DNA of 64,000 nt from Rhizobium etli CFN 42. Lineage in GTDB: Bacteria; Pseudomonadota; Alphaproteobacteria; Rhizobiales; Rhizobiaceae. Of the stretch, positions 1 to 9,794 are shown one piece after another. A program made the position numbers and the translations under genes. The notes under the pieces were generated by a model. It searched no databases, was not told the origin of the DNA, and saw only the letters and a program-made list of their open reading frames with translations. Location: positions 307,255 through 371,254 of the forward strand of contig NC_004041.2 in assembly GCF_000092045.1 (NCBI RefSeq). Reading direction: 5' to 3'. How positions within the stretch are numbered: position 1 is the stretch's first letter; each line of letters opens with the position of its first letter.

Positions 1-205
1 CGCCGGAGGCGGCCATTGCCTTCATCGCTGCCGCCCTGGTGTTGAATTCCTGGCTGGCCACATAGGTGTTTTCCACGACGATGCCACTCCAGCTGGACGC
101 AGCATAGAAGGCCATGGTGGCGTTTACGGCGATCACTACGGCGAAGAATGCCGAGGTGGCAAGCAGCACGTGCAAGCCGGTAAAGCCCTGAGTAGAAGTC
201 TTCAT
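1..205 (-). CDS. fixH: FixH, N-terminal part (runs off the left edge)
   Basis: The reverse strand from 205 reads MKTSTQGFTGLHVLLATSAF and continues in frame to the window edge for 68 residues. It has one hydrophobic segment near residues 10-34, as expected for FixH, a small membrane protein needed with FixG, FixI and FixS to assemble the cbb3 oxidase. The start ATG overlaps the fixG stop (ATGA, 202-205), which indicates translational coupling. The gene is incomplete only because the window ends. Confidence 0.85.
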   Translation of the reverse strand, partial: MKTSTQGFTGLHVLLATSAFFAVVIAVNATMAFYAASSWSGIVVENTYVASQEFNTRAAAMKAMAASG

Positions 206-1776
206 TTCACGTCTCCCGGCGCGTTGAACGCCGCGCGATAGCTCGCCCGGTCGGCTTGACCTGCGTCTTGACCTATATCTTCGATGACGAAGAGGAATTC
301 GTTGATCTCTGCCCCGTCTGGGGCGCGCGTGACGAAGACCTTGAGCGTCGTGGCCGCGTCGGGTTCGACGTGAGCGGTGAAGCTGCGGGCATCCTGCCCG
401 CCGAACTCGGGAATGCGCATTGTGCCCCCCTCCAGCCCGACGAGGGTGATGGTCACGTCCCGCGGCTTCGGCACCATGTTGAGGACATGCAGCGTGTAGC
501 CGTTTCGGATGGAGCCGTCGCTTTCCAGAACATATTGAGGGTTCCGGTCGTGGATAACGTTGAGCCTGAGCCGATCGCGTAAGGCGAGATGGACGACCAT
601 GGCGACGCCGATCGATGCCCAGACGACACCGTAGAAGACAATTCTTCGGCGGAAGATGATGCGCCAGTCGAAATTCCGGACAGCTGGCATGAAGCTTCCG
701 TCGTCGTTTCGGACATTGGAGGGCTGGATGGCTGTCCGTCCTCCGTCAGTAGCAAGCGACATGTTGCTCGAATATTCCTTGAGCGTCGCATAGGCGATCA
801 GGCCGTGTGGCTTCCCGAGCTTGTCCATGACGCCGCCACAGGCGTCGATGCAGAGGGCGCATGTGATGCATTCCATCTGCTGGCCGTCGCGGATGTCGAT
901 CCCCATCGGGCAGACGGCGACGCAGGCATTGCAGTCCACGCAATCGCCCACCGGCAGACCCTGAGCCTTCTTGCCATGGCGCGACCGCTGCTCGCCCCGC
1001 CAGTCGTTGTAGGTGACAACAAGCGAATTCTCATCCAGCATCGCGCCCTGAATGCGCGGCCACGGACACATATAGGTGCATGTCTGTTCGCGCATGAGGC
1101 CGCCAAGCACATAGGTCGTCGCGGTCAGGGTGGCGATCGTGGCATACGCAGCGGCAGGAGCGCTGCCGTCAAACAGTGAAGCCGCCAGGCTCGGCGCGTC
1201 GGCAAAATAGAAGATCCATGCTCCGCCCGTGGCGATGGCGATCAGCAGCCAGATCGCGTGCTTGATCACCCGCTTCCTGAGCTTGTCGAAAGTGAAGGGG
1301 TCGGCATCGAGCTTCATCCGAGCGTTTCGGTCGCCTTCGACAGCGCGTTCGACGACGAGAAAGAGATCGACCCAGACGGTCTGCGGACAGGCATAGCCAC
1401 ACCAGGCGCGGCCGACAGCGGCGGTGAGGAGAAAGAGGCCGAAGCCCGCCATGACGAGCAGGCCCGCCACATAGTAGAATTCCTGCGGCCAGATCTCGAT
1501 GAAGAAAAAGAAGAAGCGCCGCGAGGCGAGGTCGACGAGGATTGCCTGATTGGGCGCATAGGGACCGCGGTCCCAGCGAATCCACGGCGCGAGGTAATAG
1601 GTGCCAAGCGTGAGCAGCATCAAGACCCATTTGAACCGGCGAAAGGGCCCTTCGGCTCGTTTCGGAAAGATCTTCTTGCGCGGCGCATAGAGAGGCTGGC
1701 GGTTGCGCCGGGCGTTGACGGGTTCGACGCGAACGTGGTCAATGTCATTTAGATTAGGGCGGGTATAGAGATTCAT
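202..1776 (-). CDS. fixG: FixG/CcoG, cbb3 oxidase assembly ferredoxin-like membrane protein
   Basis: The protein has 524 residues from the ATG at 1776 (MNLYTRPNLND). The frame stays open further upstream to 2163, but that extension overlaps fixP and the promoter region and is not credible. Several hydrophobic segments occur in the first half. A two-cluster ferredoxin domain follows, with the motifs CVDCNACVAVCP and CITCALCIDAC. FixG/CcoG is a membrane iron-sulfur protein involved in copper handling for the cbb3 oxidase CuB centre. The gene lies downstream of fixNOQP in the same orientation and is coupled to fixH. A FixK box sits 53 bp upstream of the start, so it probably has its own microaerobic promoter. 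Confidence 0.93.
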   Translation of the reverse strand: MNLYTRPNLNDIDHVRVEPVNARRNRQPLYAPRKKIFPKRAEGPFRRFKWVLMLLTLGTYYLAPWIRWDRGPYAPNQAILVDLASRRFFFFFIEIWPQEFYYVAGLLVMAGFGLFLLTAAVGRAWCGYACPQTVWVDLFLVVERAVEGDRNARMKLDADPFTFDKLRKRVIKHAIWLLIAIATGGAWIFYFADAPSLAASLFDGSAPAAAYATIATLTATTYVLGGLMREQTCTYMCPWPRIQGAMLDENSLVVTYNDWRGEQRSRHGKKAQGLPVGDCVDCNACVAVCPMGIDIRDGQQMECITCALCIDACGGVMDKLGKPHGLIAYATLKEYSSNMSLATDGGRTAIQPSNVRNDDGSFMPAVRNFDWRIIFRRRIVFYGVVWASIGVAMVVHLALRDRLRLNVIHDRNPQYVLESDGSIRNGYTLHVLNMVPKPRDVTITLVGLEGGTMRIPEFGGQDARSFTAHVEPDAATTLKVFVTRAPDGAEINEFLFVIEDIGQDAGQADRASYRAAFNAPGDVK

Positions 1777-1828
1777 AGGACCTGTCCGATTTTCACCACT
1801 CTTTTCCCAGCCGTGGCGGATCCGTTCC

Positions 1829-1842
1829 TTGATGCAGATCAA
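1829..1842 (-). promoter_or_regulatory. FixK/FNR-type box upstream of fixG
   Basis: TTGATGCAGATCAA is a TTGAT-N4-ATCAA palindrome, the classic FixK/FNR anaerobox. It lies 53 bp upstream of the fixG ATG inside the 364-bp fixP-fixG gap, which otherwise holds no convincing gene. It suggests microaerobic activation of fixGHIS independent of the fixN promoter. Confidence 0.85.
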
Positions 1843-2140
1843 GAACGACCGTGCAGAAGCGAAAAGGCCACGCCCCAGAGTAAGGGCGTGGCCGGAGGAC
1901 AGCGGCGGAGAAACCGCTGGGACGTCCTCCACAGGAGCTGAAACTATCGGCTCGTCTGCTTGTGGTCTTTGAGGCAGATCAAACTCACCATCGAATTGCC
2001 GATTTTTGCAGGGTCGTCCTGCTCCGAAGACGCAGGCATCTGTTGGGCGCGGGCTGAGACACGCGATCGGATAACAGCACGCGGCGCGCCGTAGAGAGGG
2101 AGGATCGGATTGCGGTCGTGGGCTGTCATGTCTCTTCTCC

Positions 2141-3004
2141 TTACGTGCCGCCGCCGAGCGCATGAACGAAAATAGTAAGCTCGTTTACCGTTGTGTCCCC
2201 CAGGCGCGCTGCCCAGGCAGGCATTACGCCATGTTTGGGAGAGGCAACCTGACGAAGGATGGCGTCTTCACCCCGCGACTTCAGCCAGATTGCGTCGGCG
2301 AGATCCGGCGCACCCATTTCCACCTTTCCTTTGGCGTCCTCGCCGTGACATGGGGCGCAATTGTCGAAGAAAACCTGTTTTCCGGCCGCCGCCAGACCGA
2401 CATCCGAGGGCGTATTGGTCAGCCCCCAGACAAAGGCGGCGACCTGCTTCATCTGGATGGGCTCCAGAACACCGGCAAAGGGCGGCATTTCGGAGGAATG
2501 GCTATCCGTATCGCCGTCGAAGCGGATGCCATGAGAGATCGTGGCCTGGATGGCATTCAGATCCCCGCCCCACAGCCAGTCGTCGTCGTTGAGATTCGGA
2601 AACCCCGGACCGCCGCTCGCTCCCGATCCATGGCAGGGCGCGCAGTTCACCTTGAAAGCGGATGCGCCGCCAGCGATCGCGAATTTACGAAGAGCAGGAT
2701 CCGCGTCGATCTCCTCCACTGTCTTGGCAGCGATCAGGTCATGGAACTCCGTCTGCGATGACTTAGCGAGATTGAGGTCCTGCTGCAGCTCGGCGCGCGT
2801 TGAATAACCGAGATAGCCGTTAGTGGCGGAAGTGATCATCGGGATGGCCGGGTAAGCGATGGCGTAGCCGATCGCCCAGAGGATCGTCACGTAGAAGGTC
2901 CAGATCCACCAGCGCGGCATGGGATTGTTGAGCTCTTGGATGCCGTCCCATTCATGACCCGTCGTTTCGACGCCGCTCAGTTCATCGATATGCTTTTGCG
3001 ACAT
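2141..3004 (-). CDS. fixP: FixP, dihaem cytochrome c subunit of cbb3 oxidase
   Basis: The protein has 287 residues, the usual FixP/CcoP size. A single transmembrane segment near residues 32-52 (WWIWTFYVTILWAIGYAIAY) anchors two cytochrome c domains, each with a CAPCH haem motif (around residues 121 and 217). FixP passes electrons from the bc1 complex to FixO/FixN in the high-affinity respiratory oxidase used in nodules. The start lies one base before the fixQ stop, typical of the compact fixNOQP operon. Confidence 0.95.
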   Translation of the reverse strand: MSQKHIDELSGVETTGHEWDGIQELNNPMPRWWIWTFYVTILWAIGYAIAYPAIPMITSATNGYLGYSTRAELQQDLNLAKSSQTEFHDLIAAKTVEEIDADPALRKFAIAGGASAFKVNCAPCHGSGASGGPGFPNLNDDDWLWGGDLNAIQATISHGIRFDGDTDSHSSEMPPFAGVLEPIQMKQVAAFVWGLTNTPSDVGLAAAGKQVFFDNCAPCHGEDAKGKVEMGAPDLADAIWLKSRGEDAILRQVASPKHGVMPAWAARLGDTTVNELTIFVHALGGGT

Positions 3005-3005
3005 C

Positions 3006-3158
3006 TCAATCGTCCTTCAAGGGAATATCGGCGGCATCTTTGGCCGTCTGCTTGCTACCTGGGCGAAGGGTGAGCATGACCGCGCCGACGAAGAATGCGG
3101 CCATTGCCAGGAGGCCCCAGCTGTCGGAGAAGTGTCTCATTGCAGTGTAAGTTTCCAT
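3006..3158 (-). CDS. fixQ: FixQ, small cbb3 oxidase subunit
   Basis: This 50-residue ORF on the reverse strand begins METYTAMRHFSDSWGLLAMA. It has a single transmembrane helix (about residues 11-32) and a charged C-terminal tail ending in LKDD. Its position between fixO (8 bp upstream) and fixP (1 bp downstream), its length and its topology are those of FixQ/CcoQ, which stabilises the cbb3 complex. It is short enough to be missed by length-filtered gene calling. Confidence 0.92.
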   Translation of the reverse strand: METYTAMRHFSDSWGLLAMAAFFVGAVMLTLRPGSKQTAKDAADIPLKDD

Positions 3159-3166
3159 GGATCACC

Positions 3167-3901
3167 TCACCGGTAGCCGGTCGCGTCGTCATAGGTCGAG
3201 AAATTAACCAGCGTTCCGAGCATCTGCAGGTAGGACACCAGCGCGTCCATCTCGGTCAGCCGGGTTGGATCGCCGTCGAGATCGCCGACATTCGCATTTG
3301 GGTAGCGCTTGAGTAGAGCCGCCGTGTCCGCGTTCGGATCGGCCTGGGCTCTCATGTCGGCCTCGGCATTCGCCAGCATGTCGTCGCTGTAAGGCACGCC
3401 CACGTCCTCATTGGCCTTGAGGTCCTCTCCGATACTCCTGACCGTCACCTCCTTCTCTTCGAGGAAGGCGTAGCTCGGCATGATTGATTCCGGCACCACG
3501 GCCCGCGGATTTGCGAGATGCTGGACGTGCCATTCGTTCGAGTAACGCCCCCCGACGCGGGCCAGATCGGGCCCTGTCCGCTTGGATCCCCATTGGAACG
3601 GGTGGTCGTACATCGATTCCGCGGCGAGCGAATAATGGCCGTAACGTTCGACCTCATCACGGAACGGCCGGATCATCTGGCTGTGGCAGAGATAGCAGCC
3701 TTCACGGATGTAGATGTTCCGTCCGGCGAGCTCTAGCGGCGTGTAGGGCCGCATGCCTTCCACTTTTTCGATCGTGTTCTGCAGGTAGAACAGCGGTGCG
3801 ATTTCAACGATGCCGCCAATGCTGACGACCAGCAGCGAGCCGACCAGAAGAAGCGTCGCGTTCTTCTCGAGGGTCTTATGTTTATCAAGTAACGATGCCA
3901 T
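3167..3901 (-). CDS. fixO: FixO, monohaem cytochrome c subunit of cbb3 oxidase
   Basis: The protein has 244 residues. An N-terminal membrane anchor lies near residues 15-40 ([20 protein letters not shown]), followed by the single haem motif CYLCH near residue 69 within the FixO-typical context [14 protein letters not shown]. It transfers electrons to FixN. It starts 8 bp after the fixN stop on the minus strand and is cotranscribed with fixN, fixQ and fixP. Confidence 0.95.
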   Translation of the reverse strand: MASLLDKHKTLEKNATLLLVGSLLVVSIGGIVEIAPLFYLQNTIEKVEGMRPYTPLELAGRNIYIREGCYLCHSQMIRPFRDEVERYGHYSLAAESMYDHPFQWGSKRTGPDLARVGGRYSNEWHVQHLANPRAVVPESIMPSYAFLEEKEVTVRSIGEDLKANEDVGVPYSDDMLANAEADMRAQADPNADTAALLKRYPNANVGDLDGDPTRLTEMDALVSYLQMLGTLVNFSTYDDATGYR

Positions 3902-3909
3902 GTCTCACC

Positions 3910-5532
3910 TCACTCGGCAGGCTGTGCCTGGGGCACCAAACTGGTCGGGATTGGCGCTTCGTCGCGCAGGTGGCCGCGGATCGTCATGAACACGTTCCAG
4001 GCCATGACGAGGCCACCCGCTAGGTAGAGTGCTCCGCCGACGGCACGCAGCACGTAATAGGGGATCATCGCCGCGACCGTTTCAGCGAAGGAATAGACGA
4101 GGAAGCCCTGGGAATTGTATTCTCGCCACATCAGCCCCTGCTGGATGCCCGCGACCCAGAGCACCGCGGCGTAGATCACGATCCCGAGCGTCGCGAGCCA
4201 GAAGTGCCAGTTGACCATCCGCAGGCTGTAGAGGCGCTCGCGCCCCCACAGTTTCGGCGTCAGGTAGTATATCGCCCCGAAGGTGATCATACCCACCCAG
4301 CCAAGTGCTCCGGAATGCACGTGACCGATCGTCCATTCGGTATAGTGGCTGAGCGAATTGACCGCCTTTATCGACATCATCGGGCCTTCGAAGGTCGACA
4401 TCCCATAAAATGCGATGGCGACGATCATCATCCGGATGATCGGGTCGGTGCGAATTTTGTCCCAGGCGCCCGAAAGGGTCATCAAACCGTTGATCATGCC
4501 GCCCCAGGAGGGCATCCAGAGCATGACGGAGAAGACCATTCCGAGCGTCTGCGCCCAGTCAGGCAGCGCCGTGTAATGCAGATGATGCGGGCCGGCCCAG
4601 ATATACATGAAGATCAGGGCCCAGAAGTGGATGATCGACAGCCGGTAGGAATAAACCGGCCGGTTGGCCTGCTTCGGCACAAAATAGTACATCATCCCCA
4701 GGAAGCCGGCGGTGAGGAAGAAGCCGACGGCGTTGTGGCCGTACCACCATTGGGTGAGTGCATCCTGGACGCCGGAGAAGAGAGAATAGCTCTTGGAGCC
4801 GAGGAACGACGCCGGAACAGCGAGGTTGTTGACCACATGCAGCATCGCAATGGTGACTATGAAGCTGAGATAGAACCAGTTTGCCACGTAGATATGCGGC
4901 TCTTTGCGCTTCAGGATCGTTCCGAGATAGACGGCCAGATAGGCGACCCAGACGATGGTAAGCCACAGGTCGACGTACCATTCGGGCTCGGCATATTCGC
5001 GCGACTGATTGATGCCGATCACGTAGCCGGTCGCAGCCATCACGATGAACAGCTGGTAGCCCCAGAAGACGAACCAGGCGAGTGTTCCTCCGAAGAGACG
5101 CGCGCGACAGGTGCGTTGCACCACATAGAAGGATGTCATGATCAGCGCGTTGCCGCCGAAGGCGAAGATCACCGCCGATGTGTGAACCGGCCGCAATCTT
5201 CCGAAATTCCAATAGGGCGCGATGTTGAGGTCGGGAAAGGCGAGCTGCAGCGCGATGATCACGCCGACGAGGAAGCCGACGACGCCCCAGAACACCGTAG
5301 CGATCAGGCCGTAGCGGATTACCTCGTCGCAATAGCCCGTAAGCTCTGTTTTGCGCTGTTGGCCCGTCGGCGAAAACTCTGCGTTTCTGACAAGCAGCAG
5401 CGTTCCCGCAACCAGGCAGAGGCAAAGTATACCCATATGGACTGCAAACAGATGATCGTGCGCGAATGCGGCCGCGAGCAGCGCCAGAAACGCTGCGACC
5501 GCGATCACCATCGTTTCTGTCGTGTAATTCAT
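3910..5532 (-). CDS. fixN: FixN, catalytic subunit I of cbb3-type cytochrome c oxidase
   Basis: The protein has 540 residues and many transmembrane helices. Histidine-rich segments typical of haem-copper oxidase subunit I are present: [26 protein letters not shown] and [12 protein letters not shown]. These place the low-spin haem, the high-spin haem and the CuB ligands. It reduces oxygen at very low concentration, allowing bacteroid respiration under leghaemoglobin-buffered oxygen. It is the first gene of the fixNOQP operon, and a FixK box lies 89 bp upstream. Confidence 0.96.
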   Translation of the reverse strand: MNYTTETMVIAVAAFLALLAAAFAHDHLFAVHMGILCLCLVAGTLLLVRNAEFSPTGQQRKTELTGYCDEVIRYGLIATVFWGVVGFLVGVIIALQLAFPDLNIAPYWNFGRLRPVHTSAVIFAFGGNALIMTSFYVVQRTCRARLFGGTLAWFVFWGYQLFIVMAATGYVIGINQSREYAEPEWYVDLWLTIVWVAYLAVYLGTILKRKEPHIYVANWFYLSFIVTIAMLHVVNNLAVPASFLGSKSYSLFSGVQDALTQWWYGHNAVGFFLTAGFLGMMYYFVPKQANRPVYSYRLSIIHFWALIFMYIWAGPHHLHYTALPDWAQTLGMVFSVMLWMPSWGGMINGLMTLSGAWDKIRTDPIIRMMIVAIAFYGMSTFEGPMMSIKAVNSLSHYTEWTIGHVHSGALGWVGMITFGAIYYLTPKLWGRERLYSLRMVNWHFWLATLGIVIYAAVLWVAGIQQGLMWREYNSQGFLVYSFAETVAAMIPYYVLRAVGGALYLAGGLVMAWNVFMTIRGHLRDEAPIPTSLVPQAQPAE

Positions 5533-5620
5533 GATGTCGTCTCCAGTGCGCAGACGACCGCCTCGCGGCCGGCTTTCTCGGATTTCGAGGCAGGACTGTC
5601 ACGAAGACGGGAACGGCTCC

Positions 5621-5634
5621 TTGATCTACATCAA
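5621..5634 (-). promoter_or_regulatory. FixK/FNR-type box upstream of fixN
   Basis: TTGATCTACATCAA matches TTGAT-N4-ATCAA. It lies 89 bp upstream of the fixN ATG, a normal spacing for a FixK-activated promoter. The 5533-5760 stretch otherwise holds no gene. Confidence 0.88.
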
Positions 5635-5764
5635 CAAGCGGACTGGAAGCGGTGGACGAACCGACGTTGTTACACTCTGTTGCAAACTTCCCCCTTTGGC
5701 ACCGCCCGCTTACTCCCGTGTGACGCAGCTGCTTTCTACCGCACCCACTGCCACAAGGGGCGAT

Positions 5765-6483
5765 GAAGATGCTGTGCAGAACAACCACGCGTTCGACAAT
5801 GGCGCGAAGGGGCGCGAAGCCATACATGCCGGCCAATCCCTCTCTTCGCTGTTCGTAGGCTCGGCGGCCGAGGCCGTCGCAGCCGGTAAGGCGATTTGGT
5901 GGGAGGGTGATAAGCAACCATCTTGTCCAGGTGGAAGAAGGTGTCGTGCGCCTGCTTCGTATCATCGGCGAAAGATCGTCGGGTGATAATCGCTCTTCAA
6001 TTCGCCGGCGATCTCAACGGCGCGTCGCTGCAAAACGATTTCCTATTTACGGCTGAGGCCGTCACGAAATGCAAGATCCGCCGGATATCGCACATGAGTT
6101 TCCACGGGGAAGTCGCTCGGTCTAATGCGCTCGCTCGACCTAGCTCTCGTTGCTCTGGCAGGAGGCGGCCGCTTCGCATGAACAGATGGTGCTGTTGCCG
6201 AAGAAGAACGCCGAGGAGCGCCCCTGCAGCTTCATCGTGAAGCTTGCATTCCGGCGCAACCCGCGTCCGCCAAGGTCCGTTGCGCGTTTCCATGAATCGT
6301 CAAGACATTGCGGATCATCTCGGCCTGACCATTGAGACCCTGGCCCACACCGTTACGAAACTTGCGTCGCGCAACATCGTTATTCCCGAGGGCAGGCACG
6401 ACCTGCGGAACGTCAATCTTGCCCGCTGGTACGGTTATCGGGCGACACTGATGATTTTTCCGAGGATTTCTGTCAGAGGGTAA
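5765..6483 (+). pseudogene. FixK/FnrN-type (Crp/FNR) regulator relic with several frameshifts
   Basis: Pieces of one Crp/FNR-family protein can be read in order, but in changing frames: LFVGSAAEAVAAGKAIWWEG (about 5840-5900), HLVQVEEGVVRLLRIIGE (about 5918-5972), LQFAGDLNGASLQNDFLFTA (about 5995-6055), WQEAAASHEQMVLLPKKNAE (about 6153-6215), and the DNA-binding helix-turn-helix [20 protein letters not shown] (6292-6351) ending near [10 protein letters not shown]. The order and content match the cyclic-nucleotide-like beta barrel, dimer helix and HTH of FixK/FnrN. At least three frame changes make it non-functional. It lies directly upstream of the fixN operon that such a regulator normally controls. 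Confidence 0.8.
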
Positions 6484-6711
6484 ACCTCAACACACGCGAC
6501 AAGCCGCGGGATCGACATTCATGCCCTCCGCGAACTTCTCGACGCGATATGAGCTCAGTCACGGCAATCCTAAGCTGTTCAGCAGCGCCGACGTTCGCCG
6601 AGCGTGCTTGTCCTTCGGTGATTCCTACATCGCTTGCAGGCTGCCATGTCCCTCGCAAGGGCGCTGGGCAAGCAGGCAAAAATTGGGACCTTCTGCCTTT
6701 TTTCCCCGAAT

Positions 6712-6725
6712 TTGACGGGCGTCAA
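6712..6725 (+). promoter_or_regulatory. FNR/FixK-type box upstream of pseudoazurin
   Basis: TTGACGGGCGTCAA is a perfect palindrome (TTGAC-N4-GTCAA) of the Crp/FNR class. It is 73 bp upstream of the pseudoazurin start, so low-oxygen or nitrogen-oxide-responsive activation by a FixK/FnrN/NnrR-type protein is likely. Confidence 0.8.
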
Positions 6726-6797
6726 AGAGCCCAATTCCGGCATCTGCTAAGACACATTCATGAGGCTGATTGGGTCTCGCAGAAAAGGAGCTTGCAA

Positions 6798-7241
6798 ATG
6801 CGGTTAAAATTCGGTCTGATCGCTGCAGCGGCAGCCTTGATTGTTTCGGCAGCGCCGTTGATGGCGGCCGACCACCAGGTTCGGATGCTCAACAAAGGCA
6901 CGGAAGGCGCGATGGTGTTCGAGCCTGGCTTCCTGAAGATCGCCCCCGGCGACACCGTCACCTTCATCCCCACCGACAAGGGCCACAACGTCGAAACCTT
7001 CAAAGGCCTCATTCCGGATGGCGTTGCCGACTTCAAGTCAAAGCCGAATGAGCTATATCGCGCGAAATTCGATGTTCCAGGCGTCTATGTCCTGAAATGC
7101 ACCCCACATTCCGGCATGGGCATGGTTGCCCTGATCCAGGTGGGTGACAGTCCGCCCAATCTCGAAGCGATCAAGACTGCAAAGGTGCCGAACATGGTGC
7201 GCAAGCGGCTCGATGCCGACCTCACAAACATCACCCAGTGA
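6798..7241 (+). CDS. Pseudoazurin (type I blue copper electron carrier)
   Basis: The protein has 147 residues, with the start at 6798 chosen because AAGGAG lies 8 bp upstream. A longer open frame back to 6549 has no support. The signal peptide is [20 protein letters not shown] with cleavage near LMA-ADHQV. The copper ligands are visible as His in DKGHNVET and Cys-His-Met in [11 protein letters not shown]. Pseudoazurins carry electrons in the periplasm to copper nitrite reductase, nitrous oxide reductase or oxidases. No denitrification gene is nearby, so the partner may be elsewhere or be the cbb3 branch. It has its own FNR-type box. Confidence 0.93.
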   Translation: MRLKFGLIAAAAALIVSAAPLMAADHQVRMLNKGTEGAMVFEPGFLKIAPGDTVTFIPTDKGHNVETFKGLIPDGVADFKSKPNELYRAKFDVPGVYVLKCTPHSGMGMVALIQVGDSPPNLEAIKTAKVPNMVRKRLDADLTNITQ

Positions 7242-8206
7242 GACACAGCAGGTGCGGATGACCGCGCAGCCCATGACGATGGCTTTCGTGGCAGCTGTTT
7301 GCCTCGCCAGGAGCAGCTGATGCTCAGTGAGCATCGAGCAGAGCCAGGCGCTGTCAGGCAAGACGTCCAAGGCAGTGGTCGGACACGGTTGTCGGCAAAG
7401 CCGATGCCGAAACCTGGTGGGACCGTCGAGAAAGTGAATGTGGCCTGTGAAAAGAGCTATGATCTGCACGGCAGACCTGTGAAGGAACGCGTGGGCAAGA
7501 TCACTAGCCCGGCGGCAATCTCGCTGACGACGAATATAACGAGGTCGTTTTTTTGCGCGGCAGTCGCGAAGGAGATGCCAGCCAAAACCCGGGGTCTCGT
7601 TCTGGTTACCCAAGAATTGCACGGAAGGCGCCGTCGAACGTTTGATCGAAATCCCCGCGGCAGGCAAGTCCTACAACTAGGAGACCCCTGCCTCGTCCTT
7701 CGACGTGCTCGAACAACCGCGTTCGTGAGAGGGCGAGAGCCGTCGATCATGTGGCGCTCGGTAGCTCACCTCGCGAAAAGGCTCCTTCAGGCGCCTGCGC
7801 GGCCGCCATAATCGCGATGGGCACAACTCTGCGGACCGGCGCTTGCCCACGCCACCTTAAAGGTTCGACGTCAGTCGCCAACGATACCCTGGGCCAGGGC
7901 CTGCCGAGATCGAGCTGTATTTGAATGAGCCGAAAAGCTCGACGATAACGACCTCGACGTCCAGGCGGTGATACGGGCGCCCATCTACTTGTGACAGGGC
8001 GGCCCGATGACCGTATTTGTGAGTGCGCCCGCCCTGCTTCACACGAACTTGCGACGTCGATCCTCCTCGACGTGCCGTTGTCGACGGGACTCCTGGGAAG
8101 ATAACTGCAGGGTCCTCGATCGAGAAACGGGAACTCGATGTCTTCTCGCGCGGCCTTTGATGCGTTTCGTGTCGCCGGAACCGATGCACACTTCCGGCGA
8201 CAAGTA
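7242..8206. other. No recognisable gene between pseudoazurin and hemN
   Basis: This 965-bp stretch separates the convergent pseudoazurin and hemN genes. Open frames on both strands (for example 7299-7811 on plus and 7747-8316 on minus) have no family features I recognise and overlap each other. It is probably decayed sequence. Confidence 0.5.
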
Positions 8207-9559
8207 CTAGGCTGCCTTGCTGTGCGTGTGCCCGTGCGAGCTAAAATAGGCGTCGAATGCCGCCGCGACTGCACGGACCATGAAGCGCGCCTCCTCGCAT
8301 ACGACAATCCGCTCACCGCTGATCGTCACGACGCCGTCGGCCATGAGCTCGCCGAGACGGTCGTTGCGCTCGACAAGGAAGCCGGTGTCGAAACCCGATC
8401 CGCTGCTCAACTGGCCGAGATCGGCTTCGAAATCGCACATCAGCCTCTCGATGACCCTCGCCCGAAGCTTGTCCTCCTCGCTGAGAAGATATCCCTTGGC
8501 GGTCGGCAGCACCCCGAAGGCAATTCGCTCGGCATAGAGGCCGAGAGGCACGTGGTTCTGCATATAGCCGGCCGGCAGCCGCCCGATCGCAGATGCGCCG
8601 AGGCCGATCAGGCTATCGCAATCATCCGTGGTATAGCCCTGGAAGTTTCTCCTCAGCGTTCTGTTGCGCGCGGCGAGCGCCAACTGATCGTTCGGCAGTG
8701 CAAAATGATCGAGCCCAATGCGCAGATATCCGGCCTTCTGGAGCTCCTCGGCGATCACTTCCGCCTGCTCGTTCCGCTGTTTTGCGTCCGGCAGCGATGC
8801 TTCGTCGATCAGGCGCTGATGTTTCTTAAAAGCGGGTATGTGAGCGTAACCGAAAACGGCGAAACGTTCGGGACGCAGTTCTGCAGCCAGCCGGACCGTC
8901 TCGATGCAAGATTGGACAGTCTGTTTCGGAAGGCCATAAATTAGGTCGAAGTTGATGCTGCTGACGCCTGCTGAGCGCAACCCGGCGACCGCCCTTTCCG
9001 TCTGCTCAAAGGATTGCAGCCGCTTGATACCGGCCTGCACGATCGGATCGAAGCTCTGGACGCCGAGGCTTGCGCGGTCGACGCCGTTTTCGGCGAGCGC
9101 ATCGATCACGGGGGCGACCAATGTGCGAGGGTCGATCTCGACTGCGACGCCGGCTTTCGCTTCAAACGTGAAGGCACTCCTGAGCTTTGCCATTAGAGCC
9201 GAAAATTCCTGCGGCTTCATGACCGACGGCGTGCCGCCGCCGAAATGCACGTACTTGACGGGCACGTCGTTTCCGGCCGCAAAAGAGACGAGCTCGATCT
9301 CTTCCTTCATCACGTCGAGATAGTCGGCGACCGGAGCGTCTTGCCGGGTGATGGTCGTGTGGCAGCCGCAGTACCAGCATATCGAACGGCAGAACGGGAC
9401 GTGGAGATAAACCGAAACCGGGCCAGCCGCGGCGATATGGGCGAGATTGCCGGCATATTCATCCGGCCCCACGGCTGCAGAAAAAGCCGCCGCCGTCGGG
9501 TAACTCGTATAACGCGGAACCCGCGCATCGCCGTATTTGGCGATCAGATCATCAGACAT
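8207..9559 (-). CDS. hemN: HemN, oxygen-independent coproporphyrinogen III oxidase
   Basis: The protein has 450 residues. A radical SAM motif is present as CRSICWYCGC (CxxxCxxC plus the extra Cys characteristic of HemN), after YLHVPF and before the HFGGGTPS and YGLP motifs. It decarboxylates coproporphyrinogen III without oxygen, supplying haem for the cbb3 oxidase in microaerobic nodules. I place the start at 9559 (MSDDLIAKYG) because AAGGG lies about 7 bp upstream; an ATG at 9577 directly abuts that purine stretch and lacks its own site. A degenerate FNR-type box is upstream. Confidence 0.93.
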   Translation of the reverse strand: MSDDLIAKYGDARVPRYTSYPTAAAFSAAVGPDEYAGNLAHIAAAGPVSVYLHVPFCRSICWYCGCHTTITRQDAPVADYLDVMKEEIELVSFAAGNDVPVKYVHFGGGTPSVMKPQEFSALMAKLRSAFTFEAKAGVAVEIDPRTLVAPVIDALAENGVDRASLGVQSFDPIVQAGIKRLQSFEQTERAVAGLRSAGVSSINFDLIYGLPKQTVQSCIETVRLAAELRPERFAVFGYAHIPAFKKHQRLIDEASLPDAKQRNEQAEVIAEELQKAGYLRIGLDHFALPNDQLALAARNRTLRRNFQGYTTDDCDSLIGLGASAIGRLPAGYMQNHVPLGLYAERIAFGVLPTAKGYLLSEEDKLRARVIERLMCDFEADLGQLSSGSGFDTGFLVERNDRLGELMADGVVTISGERIVVCEEARFMVRAVAAAFDAYFSSHGHTHSKAA

Positions 9560-9615
9560 TTTCGCATCCCTTTTCAAAACAGGATGCTTTATGATCTCCG
9601 GCCGCGCCGGCTTCC

Positions 9616-9629
9616 TTGTCCCAAATCAA
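9616..9629 (-). promoter_or_regulatory. Degenerate FixK/FNR-type box upstream of hemN
   Basis: TTGTCCCAAATCAA (TTGATTTGGGACAA on the hemN strand) differs from TTGAT-N4-ATCAA at one position of one half-site. It is 57 bp upstream of the hemN start, a sensible activator position. Confidence 0.6.
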
Positions 9630-9794
9630 TGATGACGTCTCAGGCCAGAATCAGCCGGATCTTTGTCCGCTGTGAAAGTCAGCACTTTCGAACCCGCCTA
9701 ACATCTCGTTCTGACATGGGTCGAGCCGCGGTCCCGGCTGTTCGAAGAGACGTGCCACAAGGAAATGAGCAAGAATGACTGATACGCAAAACGG

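Noticed and set aside
1777..2163. N-terminal extension of FixG to 2163
   Set aside because: It overlaps fixP and the FixK box, and the added residues are unlike FixG.
4204..5766. 520-residue plus-strand frame opposite fixN
   Set aside because: It is a shadow of fixN; the minus-strand protein has clear oxidase motifs.
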